Of a stretch of 52,780 bases of DNA, positions 18,687 through 26,878 are shown in pieces; the first letter of the stretch is position 1; the number at the start of each line of letters is the position of its first letter. The stretch lies in contig NZ_VULR01000016.1 of the NCBI RefSeq assembly GCF_009696605.1, positions 1-52,780 of the forward strand, in the 5' to 3' direction. The position numbers and the translations under genes were made by a program. The notes below the pieces were generated by a model. The model was not told the origin of the DNA. It did no database searches and saw nothing but the letters and a program-made list of their open reading frames with translations. The stretch comes from Anaerosalibacter bizertensis. Its GTDB lineage: Bacteria; Bacillota; Clostridia; Tissierellales; Sporanaerobacteraceae.

Positions 18687-20081
18687 TTACGGTTTTTTAT
18701 AATATTTTATTACTAGGACATTTTTTGTGCTAGGAGTTATTTTGTAATCTTCACTAACTCTAAGCCCTACTACCCAAATAATATTTTTACCATCTGTTAG
18801 TATAGGAATAGTATCCCTTTTATTTAATGGGATTTTTTCATCAATAAATAAATCTTTTAATTTCTTCATTCCATTCATACCTAAAGGAACAAATTTATCT
18901 CCTGTTTTTCTATTCCTTAAATGCAAACCGTCTTCTATTTTATCATAATCAAAATACTTAATAAACCTATCTTTAAAATTTATTTCAACTTTTTCTTTAG
19001 GAACTACCCTAGCTTCAATAAAACAATTAGTCTCTTTAATATAAATAGGTTTTTCAAAACTAATATCATAATTATAATCTACACTATATTCTTTATTACC
19101 CATTTTTATAATAAGGTCATCATAGCTTGTCTCAGCTACTATATTATTAATCAAGTCTATGCTCTTTCCTGTATCACCTCTATCAAAAAGTTCTACTATG
19201 TCTAAAATATGTTTGCTAGTTATTCCTTGAAGATTGTTCGTCAAATCATATATAGCTTGCCTAACAATTCTCTGCTTTATAGCAGTATGTTCTTTTGAAA
19301 ATTTCTTTCTATATAAAATTATACTATTTTTTTTCTTACTTTTCATCAAGTCTCTATATGTTTCAAGTGTATATTCATTTAAAAAACTACTATCATAAGA
19401 CATTATTTTAGAAGTTCTCCACAATGTATCTATAATATTCGGATTGAAATTTTCTTTTATATAAGGTATGACTTCTAATCTGATCTTATTTCTATTGTAT
19501 ATAGGGACTAAATTAGTTTTATCTAATCTTGTTTCTATCTTATTTATTTCTATATATTCTTCTATTTCAGCTCTAGATATATCTAATAAAGGTCTGATAA
19601 TCTCTTCTGTTTTATATTCCATCCCCTTTAAGCCATCTATACCCGTTCCCCTTAACATCCTCATTATAAGTGTTTCTGCCTGATCATTTTTATTGTGGGC
19701 TACAGCTATTTTACCTCCACCTATATTCAATAAAGTATCTCTAAAAAAATCATATCTAAGCTTTCTTCCTGCTTCTTCGGAAGACATTTTATGTTTTTTA
19801 GCATAACCTTCCATATCTATTCTTGTAGAATAATACGGAAGATTTAATTTTTTAGATAATCTTTCTACAAATTTCTCATCTTCATCTGCTTCTTCTCCTC
19901 TTACCCCATGGTTTACATGGGCAATATAAATAGAAAAAGATTTTTGATTCTGTATTTCTAAAAGCCCATATAAAAGGGCCATTGAATCTGGTCCTCCCGA
20001 CAATCCTATTAAAATATTGTCCCCTTTGTCAATTAAACTATGTTGATCAATAGTTAATAACATTTGCTCCTTTAAACCCAA
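18687..20081 (-). CDS. tilS: tRNA(Ile)-lysidine synthase
   Basis: This enzyme attaches lysine to C34 of the CAU-anticodon tRNA-Ile, switching its codon specificity to AUA; it is essential in bacteria. The N-terminal PP-loop ATPase motif SGGPDS lies at about 28-33. VNHGVRGEEADED and AVAHNKNDQAET are typical of the family. The C-terminal substrate-binding domain ends in the LHLRNRKTGDKFVPLGMNGMKKLKDLFID region. I take the TTG ending at 20081 (464 residues), eight bases after AGGTGG; a GTG four codons earlier and an ATG six codons later are alternatives. Confidence 0.95.
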   Translation of the reverse strand: MGLKEQMLLTIDQHSLIDKGDNILIGLSGGPDSMALLYGLLEIQNQKSFSIYIAHVNHGVRGEEADEDEKFVERLSKKLNLPYYSTRIDMEGYAKKHKMSSEEAGRKLRYDFFRDTLLNIGGGKIAVAHNKNDQAETLIMRMLRGTGIDGLKGMEYKTEEIIRPLLDISRAEIEEYIEINKIETRLDKTNLVPIYNRNKIRLEVIPYIKENFNPNIIDTLWRTSKIMSYDSSFLNEYTLETYRDLMKSKKKNSIILYRKKFSKEHTAIKQRIVRQAIYDLTNNLQGITSKHILDIVELFDRGDTGKSIDLINNIVAETSYDDLIIKMGNKEYSVDYNYDISFEKPIYIKETNCFIEARVVPKEKVEINFKDRFIKYFDYDKIEDGLHLRNRKTGDKFVPLGMNGMKKLKDLFIDEKIPLNKRDTIPILTDGKNIIWVVGLRVSEDYKITPSTKNVLVIKYYKKP

Positions 20082-20187
20082 TATATACACCACCTATAAT
20101 AATCTTTTAAAAATCATTCTTTATTTTATTATACGATATTTTTTTAATCTATGCTTAAATATTATCTTTTTTATCAAAATATAGCAT

Positions 20188-20221
20188 AAAAAACCTTTAG
20201 TCTTAAGACTAAAGGTTTTTT
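20188..20221 (-). terminator. Terminator after spoIIE
   Basis: A perfect palindrome with two 17-base arms, bounded by A and T runs, lies 26 bases after the spoIIE stop. It is bidirectional in form. Confidence 0.88.
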
Positions 20222-20247
20222 ACTATTCAATAACTAAGAAATTTAGA

Positions 20248-22605
20248 TTATTGCTTTACCTTCCAAACCTTAGTAGCCAATACTGTCATATCGTCTTTTA
20301 TTTCCCCTTTAGATGCCTTTTTGGCCTCCTTCATAACCATATTAGCAATTGTCTGAGGGTTAAAGCTATCAATATTTTTAATAACCTCCCTCATCCACTT
20401 CTCTTTATTTGCAACTTCTTCATTAGCTTCCAATACCCCATCAGACATCATAATAATAAAGTCTCCATCTTCCAAAAAGTGTTCATATACTTGAAAGTCT
20501 ACATCTTTCAACATTCCAACAGGCAAAGAATGTGAATTTATAACTTCAACCCTATCTTTTTTCTTAATAAACGTTGAAGCAGCTCCAGTTTTAATGGCTT
20601 GCAACTTTCCAGAATATAGATCTATTGTAGAAATATCTAATGTGGTAAATATCTCTTCTTCTGATTTTAACATCAGCATGGAATTTATAGTGTTTAAAGC
20701 GACCTCTTCACTAAATCCAGCTTCTAAAAACTTTTCTAGCAAAGATATAGCTATACTACTTTCATAATTTGCTTTTTTACCTATTCCCATACCATCACTT
20801 AAAGCTACAAAATAATTATCCTCAGTTTCTCCAAATGTATAACTATCTCCTGAGACATAATTAGGAAGTTGACTATTTTTACTGATTTTAGTTATAGTAC
20901 CATATCTATTAGCTTTTTTAAAATTATATCTATTCCTTTCTTTAACACTTTGACTACTATTCATAGTAAATTCACCTTTTAAAGGTAAATCTATTGCTTG
21001 AGAAACAATAGACTTTACATTTTCCAAGCTATTAGCTTTTTTAAAACATTTGTCTACTTCAACATATATTTCAAAATCATTTTCACCATATTCAGCTACT
21101 ACTGTCTCTAATACATCTACACTATTTGTTCTTAAAGCGGAATATATTTCTGCCTCTACATCCTTATTAAAAGTTATTTCCCTATCTATATTTTTCATTA
21201 GATTTCCAATTATATCCGAAATTCCATTTAACTGTTCTGCTACTAATTTTCTATTTTCGCTCATTTTCTTTTCCCATATATAATTTATCTTGTATATATC
21301 AAAGAGTCTATAAACCTTATCCATTATCTTTTCAGTATTGATACATGTAGATTTAAAAAGTTTAGGTATATGTTCCTCATCAATCTCTCCTGTCATTTCC
21401 ATCATAGTTATAAGATTAAACATAGAATAATAAGTTGTATAAAAATCATCTTGCCAACAGAACTTATTCATAGAACAGTTTTTACACATATCACTTGCAA
21501 CTTCATCAATAAAAAGAGATACATTATCTGTACAAACTTCCTTATCTTCTGATACTTTTACAAACATCTTGCTTAACTCTTCAAATACTTCCGAAACTTC
21601 TTCCAATCTTCTATTAGTCAGTTCTTTTATTCTATCATCATATGGATTACTTTTATTAACTCCTAAATTTATAGACAACTTATTTAAAATATTATCTTTT
21701 ATATAATTAAAACCTAAAATAAAGATTAGACTACCAATACCTAATTCATAATAACTTAAAAAACTTGTACCAAATCCATTTATATAAAAGCTCATAATAC
21801 TATTGCCAAGTATAAATCCCAATACAGAACCAAGTTTTCCTAAATCTTTAAAAACTCCAGAAAATAAACCAGAAAGTCCATATATAGAAATTAAAAATGG
21901 CATATCAGGTTGTGATAAATACGCAACCATTCCTACTGTAATACCTATACCTGATCCTAACGCTGCTCCATATGCATGTCCAACTACTATTATAAATAAA
22001 ATGCTTATTATATTTTTAATAGAAACTCCTAATAAACTAAGATCTCCTAATCCAGAAAGTGCTAGTGAAAAAGTAATAAAAAAACATATTAGTTCTTCGT
22101 TAGTAAACTTATTTTTTTCTATTATTTTTTGAGGAAAGCTATAAGAAAATATATATGATAATGTAAAAATAACAACACCCTCAAACACTACCATCATAAA
22201 ATCATACATATAATATTCACTTAATAAAATTAAATTCAGAAAATTTACTGATATAAATATAATAGATGAAATTAAGGATACTTTTATTATAGATGTTTTT
22301 TTATCTTTATTATTAATACTAAAAACAGCATATATAATACCCATTGTAATTAAATAATTGTATCCTTTGATGCCATGGAAACTTAATACACCTATTATTA
22401 CTGATAAAAAACTTATAAATGAAAAATTACTAAAACTACTAGCTGCTAAAAAAGATATTCCAAATGGTGTCAAACCATTTATAACTGAAGTCCTAGATAT
22501 GAAAAAACCTAATATCCCAATAAGAATCCCCGCTTTATCAAATGTCATTTTTTTATTAAGAGATCTCTTTTGATTTAAAGATACAGTCCCCATTCTGTCA
22601 GTCAT
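20248..22605 (-). CDS. spoIIE: Stage II sporulation protein E, PP2C phosphatase
   Basis: This 785-residue serine phosphatase dephosphorylates SpoIIAA, activating sigma-F in the forespore, and interacts with the polar septum. The N-terminal third has about ten hydrophobic segments (25-310). A central regulatory region with a Cys cluster (CKNCSMNKFCW) follows. The C-terminal SpoIIE/PP2C domain holds GDSYTFGE, ALSDGMGIGKKA and IIMMSDGVLE, with metal-binding Asp residues. I start at the ATG at 22603-22605, six bases after GGGGTGG; a TTG two codons earlier touches the site. Confidence 0.97.
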   Translation of the reverse strand: MTDRMGTVSLNQKRSLNKKMTFDKAGILIGILGFFISRTSVINGLTPFGISFLAASSFSNFSFISFLSVIIGVLSFHGIKGYNYLITMGIIYAVFSINNKDKKTSIIKVSLISSIIFISVNFLNLILLSEYYMYDFMMVVFEGVVIFTLSYIFSYSFPQKIIEKNKFTNEELICFFITFSLALSGLGDLSLLGVSIKNIISILFIIVVGHAYGAALGSGIGITVGMVAYLSQPDMPFLISIYGLSGLFSGVFKDLGKLGSVLGFILGNSIMSFYINGFGTSFLSYYELGIGSLIFILGFNYIKDNILNKLSINLGVNKSNPYDDRIKELTNRRLEEVSEVFEELSKMFVKVSEDKEVCTDNVSLFIDEVASDMCKNCSMNKFCWQDDFYTTYYSMFNLITMMEMTGEIDEEHIPKLFKSTCINTEKIMDKVYRLFDIYKINYIWEKKMSENRKLVAEQLNGISDIIGNLMKNIDREITFNKDVEAEIYSALRTNSVDVLETVVAEYGENDFEIYVEVDKCFKKANSLENVKSIVSQAIDLPLKGEFTMNSSQSVKERNRYNFKKANRYGTITKISKNSQLPNYVSGDSYTFGETEDNYFVALSDGMGIGKKANYESSIAISLLEKFLEAGFSEEVALNTINSMLMLKSEEEIFTTLDISTIDLYSGKLQAIKTGAASTFIKKKDRVEVINSHSLPVGMLKDVDFQVYEHFLEDGDFIIMMSDGVLEANEEVANKEKWMREVIKNIDSFNPQTIANMVMKEAKKASKGEIKDDMTVLATKVWKVKQ

Positions 22606-22902
22606 TTCCAACCACCCCTATTTATATTTTCATATTTACAATTCATGATAACAAAGGTTTTCTAAAATATTTGTCAATACTAGTTGTCTACATAGAAAAA
22701 TCTTTAGACATATTTTATTATCAAACCTTAAAAAAACTATTGTTTTTTTTAACCTAAAATAACCTACGTTATATCTATAATAGGGATGTATTCAACTGTA
22801 TAGCTTCAACTAAGAATTTTCATATCTAATGTATAATAATGTATTTTAATTTCAAGATAACTCATTAAATAATAAATTCATTCTTTTAGTCTTTTCAAAA
22901 AA
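22606..22902 (-). promoter_or_regulatory. spoIIE upstream region with Spo0A-type promoter
   Basis: On the minus strand there is a TTGACA (22672-22677), a 21-base spacer and TATCAT (22645-22650). The unusual long spacer is the hallmark of Spo0A-activated sigma-A promoters such as B. subtilis spoIIE and spoIIG. The -35 overlaps a 0A-box-like TTTGTCAATA (22670-22679). A second box-like TGTCTAA lies at 22704-22710. The rest of this stretch (22711-22902) is AT-rich and no gene is seen. Confidence 0.55.
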
Positions 22903-22930
22903 TAATAAAAAACCGGAATAATCCGGTTTT
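22903..22930 (-). terminator. Terminator after the S1-domain gene
   Basis: A 9-bp stem AAAACCGGA/TCCGGTTTT with loop ATAA overlaps the stop codon. The minus strand continues into TTTTTATTATT. Confidence 0.85.
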
Positions 22931-23339
22931 AGAAATCAGCATTTTTGCTACGGCCTTTTTGTCCTTTTCTAGACTCTCTGCTCTTTAATTGGTCTTGTCT
23001 TTCATTACTTTCTTTCATAAATTTAGATAGTTTATCTTCAAAGGACATATGCTTTTGCCTGTCATCAGTTTTTGTCCAGTCTATCTCAATTGGTTCACTA
23101 GTCTTAGGTTTAGCTTGTCTTATAGAAAGACTTATTTTCCCCTCCTTATTTATGGATAAGACCTTTACTTTAACCTTTTGATTTCTCTTTAGATAATCAC
23201 TCACCTTTTCCACATAATCATCTGATATTTCAGAAATATGAACTAAACCAGTCTTTCCTTCTGGTAGTTGAACAAAAGCACCAAAATTTGTTATTCCTGT
23301 TACAGTGCCTTCAACTACACCTCCTACAGCTATGGCCAT
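22929..23339 (-). CDS. S1 RNA-binding domain protein (YabR-like)
   Basis: This 136-residue protein has an N-terminal S1 domain (about 4-72): GGVVEGTVTGITNFGAFVQLPEGKTGLVHISEIS, then the KVKVLSINKEGKISLSI strand. A basic, low-complexity tail (FMKESNERQDQLKSRESRKGQKG) follows. It resembles B. subtilis YabR/GSP13-type ribosome-associated proteins. The position between divIC and spoIIE is the same as yabR. Exact function is not established for the family. Confidence 0.9.
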   Translation of the reverse strand: MAIAVGGVVEGTVTGITNFGAFVQLPEGKTGLVHISEISDDYVEKVSDYLKRNQKVKVKVLSINKEGKISLSIRQAKPKTSEPIEIDWTKTDDRQKHMSFEDKLSKFMKESNERQDQLKSRESRKGQKGRSKNADF

Positions 23340-23420
23340 AAATAAATAATTCCTCCTTACAATTAATCTGTTATTCTTAGATATAAGTATATATTAGAAA
23401 ATTAAATATGTCAATCTAGC

Positions 23421-23738
23421 CTAGTTATTATCCTTTCTTAAGAAAGGATTTTTATTTTTATTCTTATCAATATATATAATTTCTCTAGGTTTAAGCATTC
23501 TAAATTCTTCTCTTGCTATTTTTTCGACAAATTCTAGTGAATCCTTATTTTGTATTTCAATATTTATCTCACTTATTTCTGATTTTAGTTTTTCTATTTC
23601 TTCTTCAGTATTATTTTTTTCTATTTCTAATTCTTTCATCATATTTCTTTGGCTATATATTGTAGAACATATATATATAGCAAATAGTAAAAGTACCATA
23701 TGTCTTATTCTAAACTTTTTCTTACCCTTTTTACCCAT
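23421..23738 (-). CDS. divIC: Septum formation initiator, DivIC/FtsB family
   Basis: This 105-residue bitopic membrane protein of the divisome has a basic N-terminus (KKGKKKFRIR) and one transmembrane helix at about 12-28. A coiled coil at about 32-65 follows, then the conserved EKIAREEFRMLKPREIIYI segment. In Firmicutes it pairs with FtsL and DivIB to activate septal wall synthesis. I choose the ATG at 23736-23738, five bases after GAGGTGG. The yabQ-divIC-yabR order supports the assignment. Confidence 0.92.
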   Translation of the reverse strand: MGKKGKKKFRIRHMVLLLFAIYICSTIYSQRNMMKELEIEKNNTEEEIEKLKSEISEINIEIQNKDSLEFVEKIAREEFRMLKPREIIYIDKNKNKNPFLRKDNN

Positions 23739-23784
23739 ATCTACCACCTCATAATAATTATTCTACAACTTTTAATAAATTCCT

Positions 23785-24261
23785 CTATTTCTTTTTAGAT
23801 ATTATCCGTATATATTTATTTGTATCTTTTACTATCTCCCCTGAAATATCCTTTGCTTTTTTCATTTTATTAAATAAAGGTGATAGTATCTTCTTAATCA
23901 TATTAAAAGGAAAAATTATAACTTTAATTACTTTCTTCATAACTAAACAAAGCAATCTTAAAATCTTTAAAAGAATAGGATATATTAATTTACTCAATAA
24001 CTTTAAATAAAGATATAGACCTAAAAATAACCCTATAAATATATATCCTCTAAGTTCGCCCCAATTACTCTTTATAAGAATATAGAATGTAACAAGTGTA
24101 GCTATTATCCAAAATACCAGATCCTCAATAAAAGTAATAATCTTCTTTGGATTTAAGTAATATCTAAAACCTCTATAGATATCGTATATAAAACCTACTA
24201 TTAAACCACCATAGAAAACTGTAAAAAATATATATGCTTGCATCTTAACAGAATTATCCAT
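23785..24261 (-). CDS. yabQ: Spore cortex biosynthesis protein YabQ
   Basis: This 158-residue protein has four to five hydrophobic segments in its first 115 residues and a basic C-terminal tail. The opening (QAYIFFTVFYGGLIVGFIYDIYRGFRYY) is typical of YabQ. In B. subtilis it is a mother-cell outer-forespore membrane protein needed for cortex formation. It lies 16 bases after yabP. The pair is normally sigma-E controlled; I could not identify a clear sigma-E promoter here. Confidence 0.92.
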   Translation of the reverse strand: MDNSVKMQAYIFFTVFYGGLIVGFIYDIYRGFRYYLNPKKIITFIEDLVFWIIATLVTFYILIKSNWGELRGYIFIGLFLGLYLYLKLLSKLIYPILLKILRLLCLVMKKVIKVIIFPFNMIKKILSPLFNKMKKAKDISGEIVKDTNKYIRIISKKK

Positions 24262-24277
24262 AGTATTCTCCCCATAA

Positions 24278-24559
24278 TCATTTAAACATTTTACCTAATA
24301 TATTTCCTTTTGAATTTGAAGATTTATTATTATATATAATTCCATTTATCTCTCCATCTATTTTTACATTACCATCATCTAAATTTAACTTGCTTATATT
24401 AAGTTCCTCACCTTTTATAGTAACACCACCCCTTACTGTAAACAAAACTATAGTATTGTCATTAAAGCTTTCCACTTGCTCTACACCTGTAATAGATAGC
24501 TTTTTTCTATCTTCTAAATATATATTTTGATTTTTAAATTCAACTTTACTATCATTCAC
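24278..24559 (-). CDS. yabP: Sporulation protein YabP
   Basis: This 93-residue soluble protein of the YabP/YqfC family is rich in short beta strands: KLSITGVEQVESFNDNTIVLFTVRGGVTIKGEELNISKLNLDDG. It works with YabQ in the mother cell during spore development. The start is GTG, six bases after GGGGGG. Full length for the family. Confidence 0.93.
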   Translation of the reverse strand: MNDSKVEFKNQNIYLEDRKKLSITGVEQVESFNDNTIVLFTVRGGVTIKGEELNISKLNLDDGNVKIDGEINGIIYNNKSSNSKGNILGKMFK

Positions 24560-24630
24560 ACATATCCCCCCCTTGTATCTCCTCTATTAAATAATATGAA
24601 AAAAAGAAAATTTTATTACTTAAAACTTTT

Positions 24631-24682
24631 AAAAAAGAGCTATATTAGAATGTTTTAAAACGCTCTAATATAGCTCTTTTTT
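24631..24682 (-). terminator. Terminator after rqcP
   Basis: This is a near-perfect palindrome with 26-base arms (24 of 26 matching, the rest G-U compatible) ending in six T on each strand. It separates rqcP from the yabP-yabQ sporulation pair. Confidence 0.88.
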
Positions 24683-24697
24683 AAATCTAATTATATC

Positions 24698-24937
24698 TTA
24701 TAAATTTTTATATAGCTCTTGTGCTTGATTTTTAGGAACATTATCCTTTGTACTTAATACTTTTACTTTAACGGAACCTGTCCCTAATCTAATTTCTATA
24801 ATATCTTCTACTTTTACTTCATCTCCTGGCTTTGCAACTTTTCCATTTATATATACTCTACCTTGTTCGCAAGCTTCTTTAGCCATAGTTCTCCTCTTAA
24901 TAAGTCTTGAATTCTTTAAATACTTATCTACCCTCAT
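24698..24937 (-). CDS. rqcP: S4-domain ribosome-associated quality control protein RqcP
   Basis: This 79-residue protein is almost entirely an S4 RNA-binding domain (MRVDKYLKNSRLIKRRTMAKEAC...GRVYINGKVAKPGDEV). It is the Hsp15/YabO homologue that, with RqcH, supports alanine tailing of stalled nascent chains on 50S subunits in Firmicutes. I use the ATG at 24935-24937, after GGAGGG. The position between mazG and yabP matches B. subtilis yabO. Confidence 0.92.
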   Translation of the reverse strand: MRVDKYLKNSRLIKRRTMAKEACEQGRVYINGKVAKPGDEVKVEDIIEIRLGTGSVKVKVLSTKDNVPKNQAQELYKNL

Positions 24938-24957
24938 AACGCCCTCCACATTCTAAT

Positions 24958-24988
24958 AAAAAAATCAGGCCAATGACCTGATTTTTTT
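24958..24988 (-). terminator. Terminator after the HU gene
   Basis: A 12-bp stem AAAAAAATCAGG/CCTGATTTTTTT with a 7-base loop covers the HU stop. The minus strand ends in seven T. Confidence 0.88.
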
Positions 24989-25265
24989 ACTTATTTACTG
25001 ATTCTTTTAAAGCTTTACCAGCTTTGAAAACTGGAGCTTTTGAAGCTGGAATATGGATAACTTCTTCAGGATTTCTTGGATTTCTTCCTTCTCTTGCTTT
25101 TCTTTGTCTTACTTCAAAAGTACCAAATCCAACAAGTTGAACTTTTTCTCCATCCACTAGTGCTTCTTCAACAGATTTCATAAATGCATTTAAAGCACTT
25201 TCTGCATCTTTCTTAGTTAAATTACTTTTCTCAGCTATGCTAGCAACTAATTCAGCCTTATTCAT
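24987..25265 (-). CDS. hup: DNA-binding protein HU
   Basis: This 92-residue nucleoid protein bends and compacts DNA as a dimer. The helical base (MNKAELVASIAEKSNLTKKDAE), the GFGTFEVRQRKAREGRNPRNPEE arm with the conserved Pro at its tip, and VPVFKAGKALK-type C-terminus (here APVFKAGKALKESV) are complete. ATG at 25263-25265 after GAGGAGG. A hup gene at this point, between mazG and rqcP, is common in Clostridia but differs from B. subtilis. Confidence 0.97.
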   Translation of the reverse strand: MNKAELVASIAEKSNLTKKDAESALNAFMKSVEEALVDGEKVQLVGFGTFEVRQRKAREGRNPRNPEEVIHIPASKAPVFKAGKALKESVNK

Positions 25266-25374
25266 AATTAATTCCTCCTCATACAAATGTTTATAATTAG
25301 CCTATATTTGCTTATTCTATGTTGTTTTCAAAATTCCTTCTTATTTTAGAATAGTTTTTATAATATTGATGGCT

Positions 25375-26841
25375 TTATGTATTCTTTGCTTCATTCCATA
25401 GTATATCCATTTGTTCTAAAGTCATTTCCCTAAAATCTTTACCAAGTTCATTACTTTTTATTTCCATCAACTCAAATCTCTTTATAAATTTGTTAATAGC
25501 TTTATTTAATGCTACTTCAGGATTTACGTTTGAAAACCTACACACATTTACAACTGCAAATAATAAATCTCCTAATTCTTCCTCTATTTTCTCTATATCA
25601 CCACCTTTACATAAATCTACTTCTTCAATTACTTCAAGGTATTCTTCTTTAACTTTATCAATTGCACCATAGATATTATCCCAATCAAATCCTACATCTG
25701 CTGCTCTTTTTTGAACTTTATAACTTCTCATAAGTGAAGGAAGTTTTGGAACAGCTCTTAGTCTCCCTGTGTAGTTTTCAATGTTTCTATTCTTAAATTT
25801 CATTTCATTCCAATTATATACTACTTCATCACATTTTTCTACTTTTTTTTGTTTAAAAACATGAGGATGTCTAAAAATAAGTTTATTACATATACCAGTA
25901 GTTACGTCAAATATATTGAAATAACCATCTTCATTTGCCATCTCACTATAAAACGCTACTTGAAGAAGCAAGTCACCTAACTCCTCTTCCAAACTGTCCA
26001 TATCATCCTCATCTATAGCCTCTACTACCTCATATGCTTCTTCTATGACAGATTCCCTAATAGATAAATAAGTTTGTTCTCTATCCCACGGACAACCTTC
26101 TTTTCCTCTTAATATTTTTATTATATCTAAAAGATCATTCATATCGTAAATTTTTGTATTTATTTTATCCACTTTAGGAATATATATACTGGTTAGATGA
26201 TTTATTGTATCACATCTATCCAATTCATATATAGGAATTTTAAAAATTTCTTCCTCTTTTTCAATTCCCGCACTATTTACTATATATATTTCATACTCAT
26301 CTCCATATATTTCAGATAAGTATAGCTTAACAGAAGAAGCAACTCTTTTATTATATACCTGAGTGATAATATTTGCCGTATTTATATCTACTTTTTGTCC
26401 TGTAATATTTAGTCCGTCTATGATTTTTAGTCCTTTTACAGGATCATGACCTACAGCTACCAATATAGGGTCTATAAAACTCATACCTGGAATTAAATCT
26501 ATTTCAATATCTTTTTCTTTCTTATAATCTAATAATATTTCTACAGTTTTTTCTGCTACTAATGGATTTCCTGGTACAAAATAATTAATTACTCCATATT
26601 CTTCTGATTTCCTAATTAAATCTTCTACTATATAATTATAAACTTCTTTAAAGTTTTCTTTTTCTTCATATACATAATCATAGGATTCATAGGGTATATT
26701 ATTTTCCTTTAAATAAGATATTGTAGGGTGATTTTCTGTTCTTAGTATATTTATATATCCACTATTTAATCTATCTAAAGCTCCTAATGTTAAACAATCC
26801 ACATTTCCAGGACCTAACCCTACTACGTATATTTTGCCCAT
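25375..26841 (-). CDS. mazG: Tetrapyrrole methylase domain-MazG pyrophosphohydrolase fusion
   Basis: This is a 488-residue YabN-type fusion. Residues 1-220 form a SAM-dependent tetrapyrrole methylase-like domain (IYVVGLGPGNVDCLTLGAL, YFVPGNPLVAE). Residues 235-485 contain two MazG repeats that hydrolyse nucleoside triphosphates, with metal-binding EExxE motifs (EEAYEVVEAIDEDDMDSLEEELGDLL and the second KEEYLEVIEEV...EEELGDLL). Role: removal of aberrant NTPs. The function of the methylase-like half is not known. It follows the flippase gene by 37 bases, as yabM-yabN do. Confidence 0.95.
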   Translation of the reverse strand: MGKIYVVGLGPGNVDCLTLGALDRLNSGYINILRTENHPTISYLKENNIPYESYDYVYEEKENFKEVYNYIVEDLIRKSEEYGVINYFVPGNPLVAEKTVEILLDYKKEKDIEIDLIPGMSFIDPILVAVGHDPVKGLKIIDGLNITGQKVDINTANIITQVYNKRVASSVKLYLSEIYGDEYEIYIVNSAGIEKEEEIFKIPIYELDRCDTINHLTSIYIPKVDKINTKIYDMNDLLDIIKILRGKEGCPWDREQTYLSIRESVIEEAYEVVEAIDEDDMDSLEEELGDLLLQVAFYSEMANEDGYFNIFDVTTGICNKLIFRHPHVFKQKKVEKCDEVVYNWNEMKFKNRNIENYTGRLRAVPKLPSLMRSYKVQKRAADVGFDWDNIYGAIDKVKEEYLEVIEEVDLCKGGDIEKIEEELGDLLFAVVNVCRFSNVNPEVALNKAINKFIKRFELMEIKSNELGKDFREMTLEQMDILWNEAKNT

Positions 26842-26878
26842 ATATATCTTCTCCTTTGTTTCGCAAATGAAATATCTT

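Noticed and set aside
22711-22902. tRNA gene upstream of spoIIE, as in B. subtilis
   Set aside because: No cloverleaf, GGTTCGAATCC-like T-loop or CCA end can be found in this AT-rich stretch.
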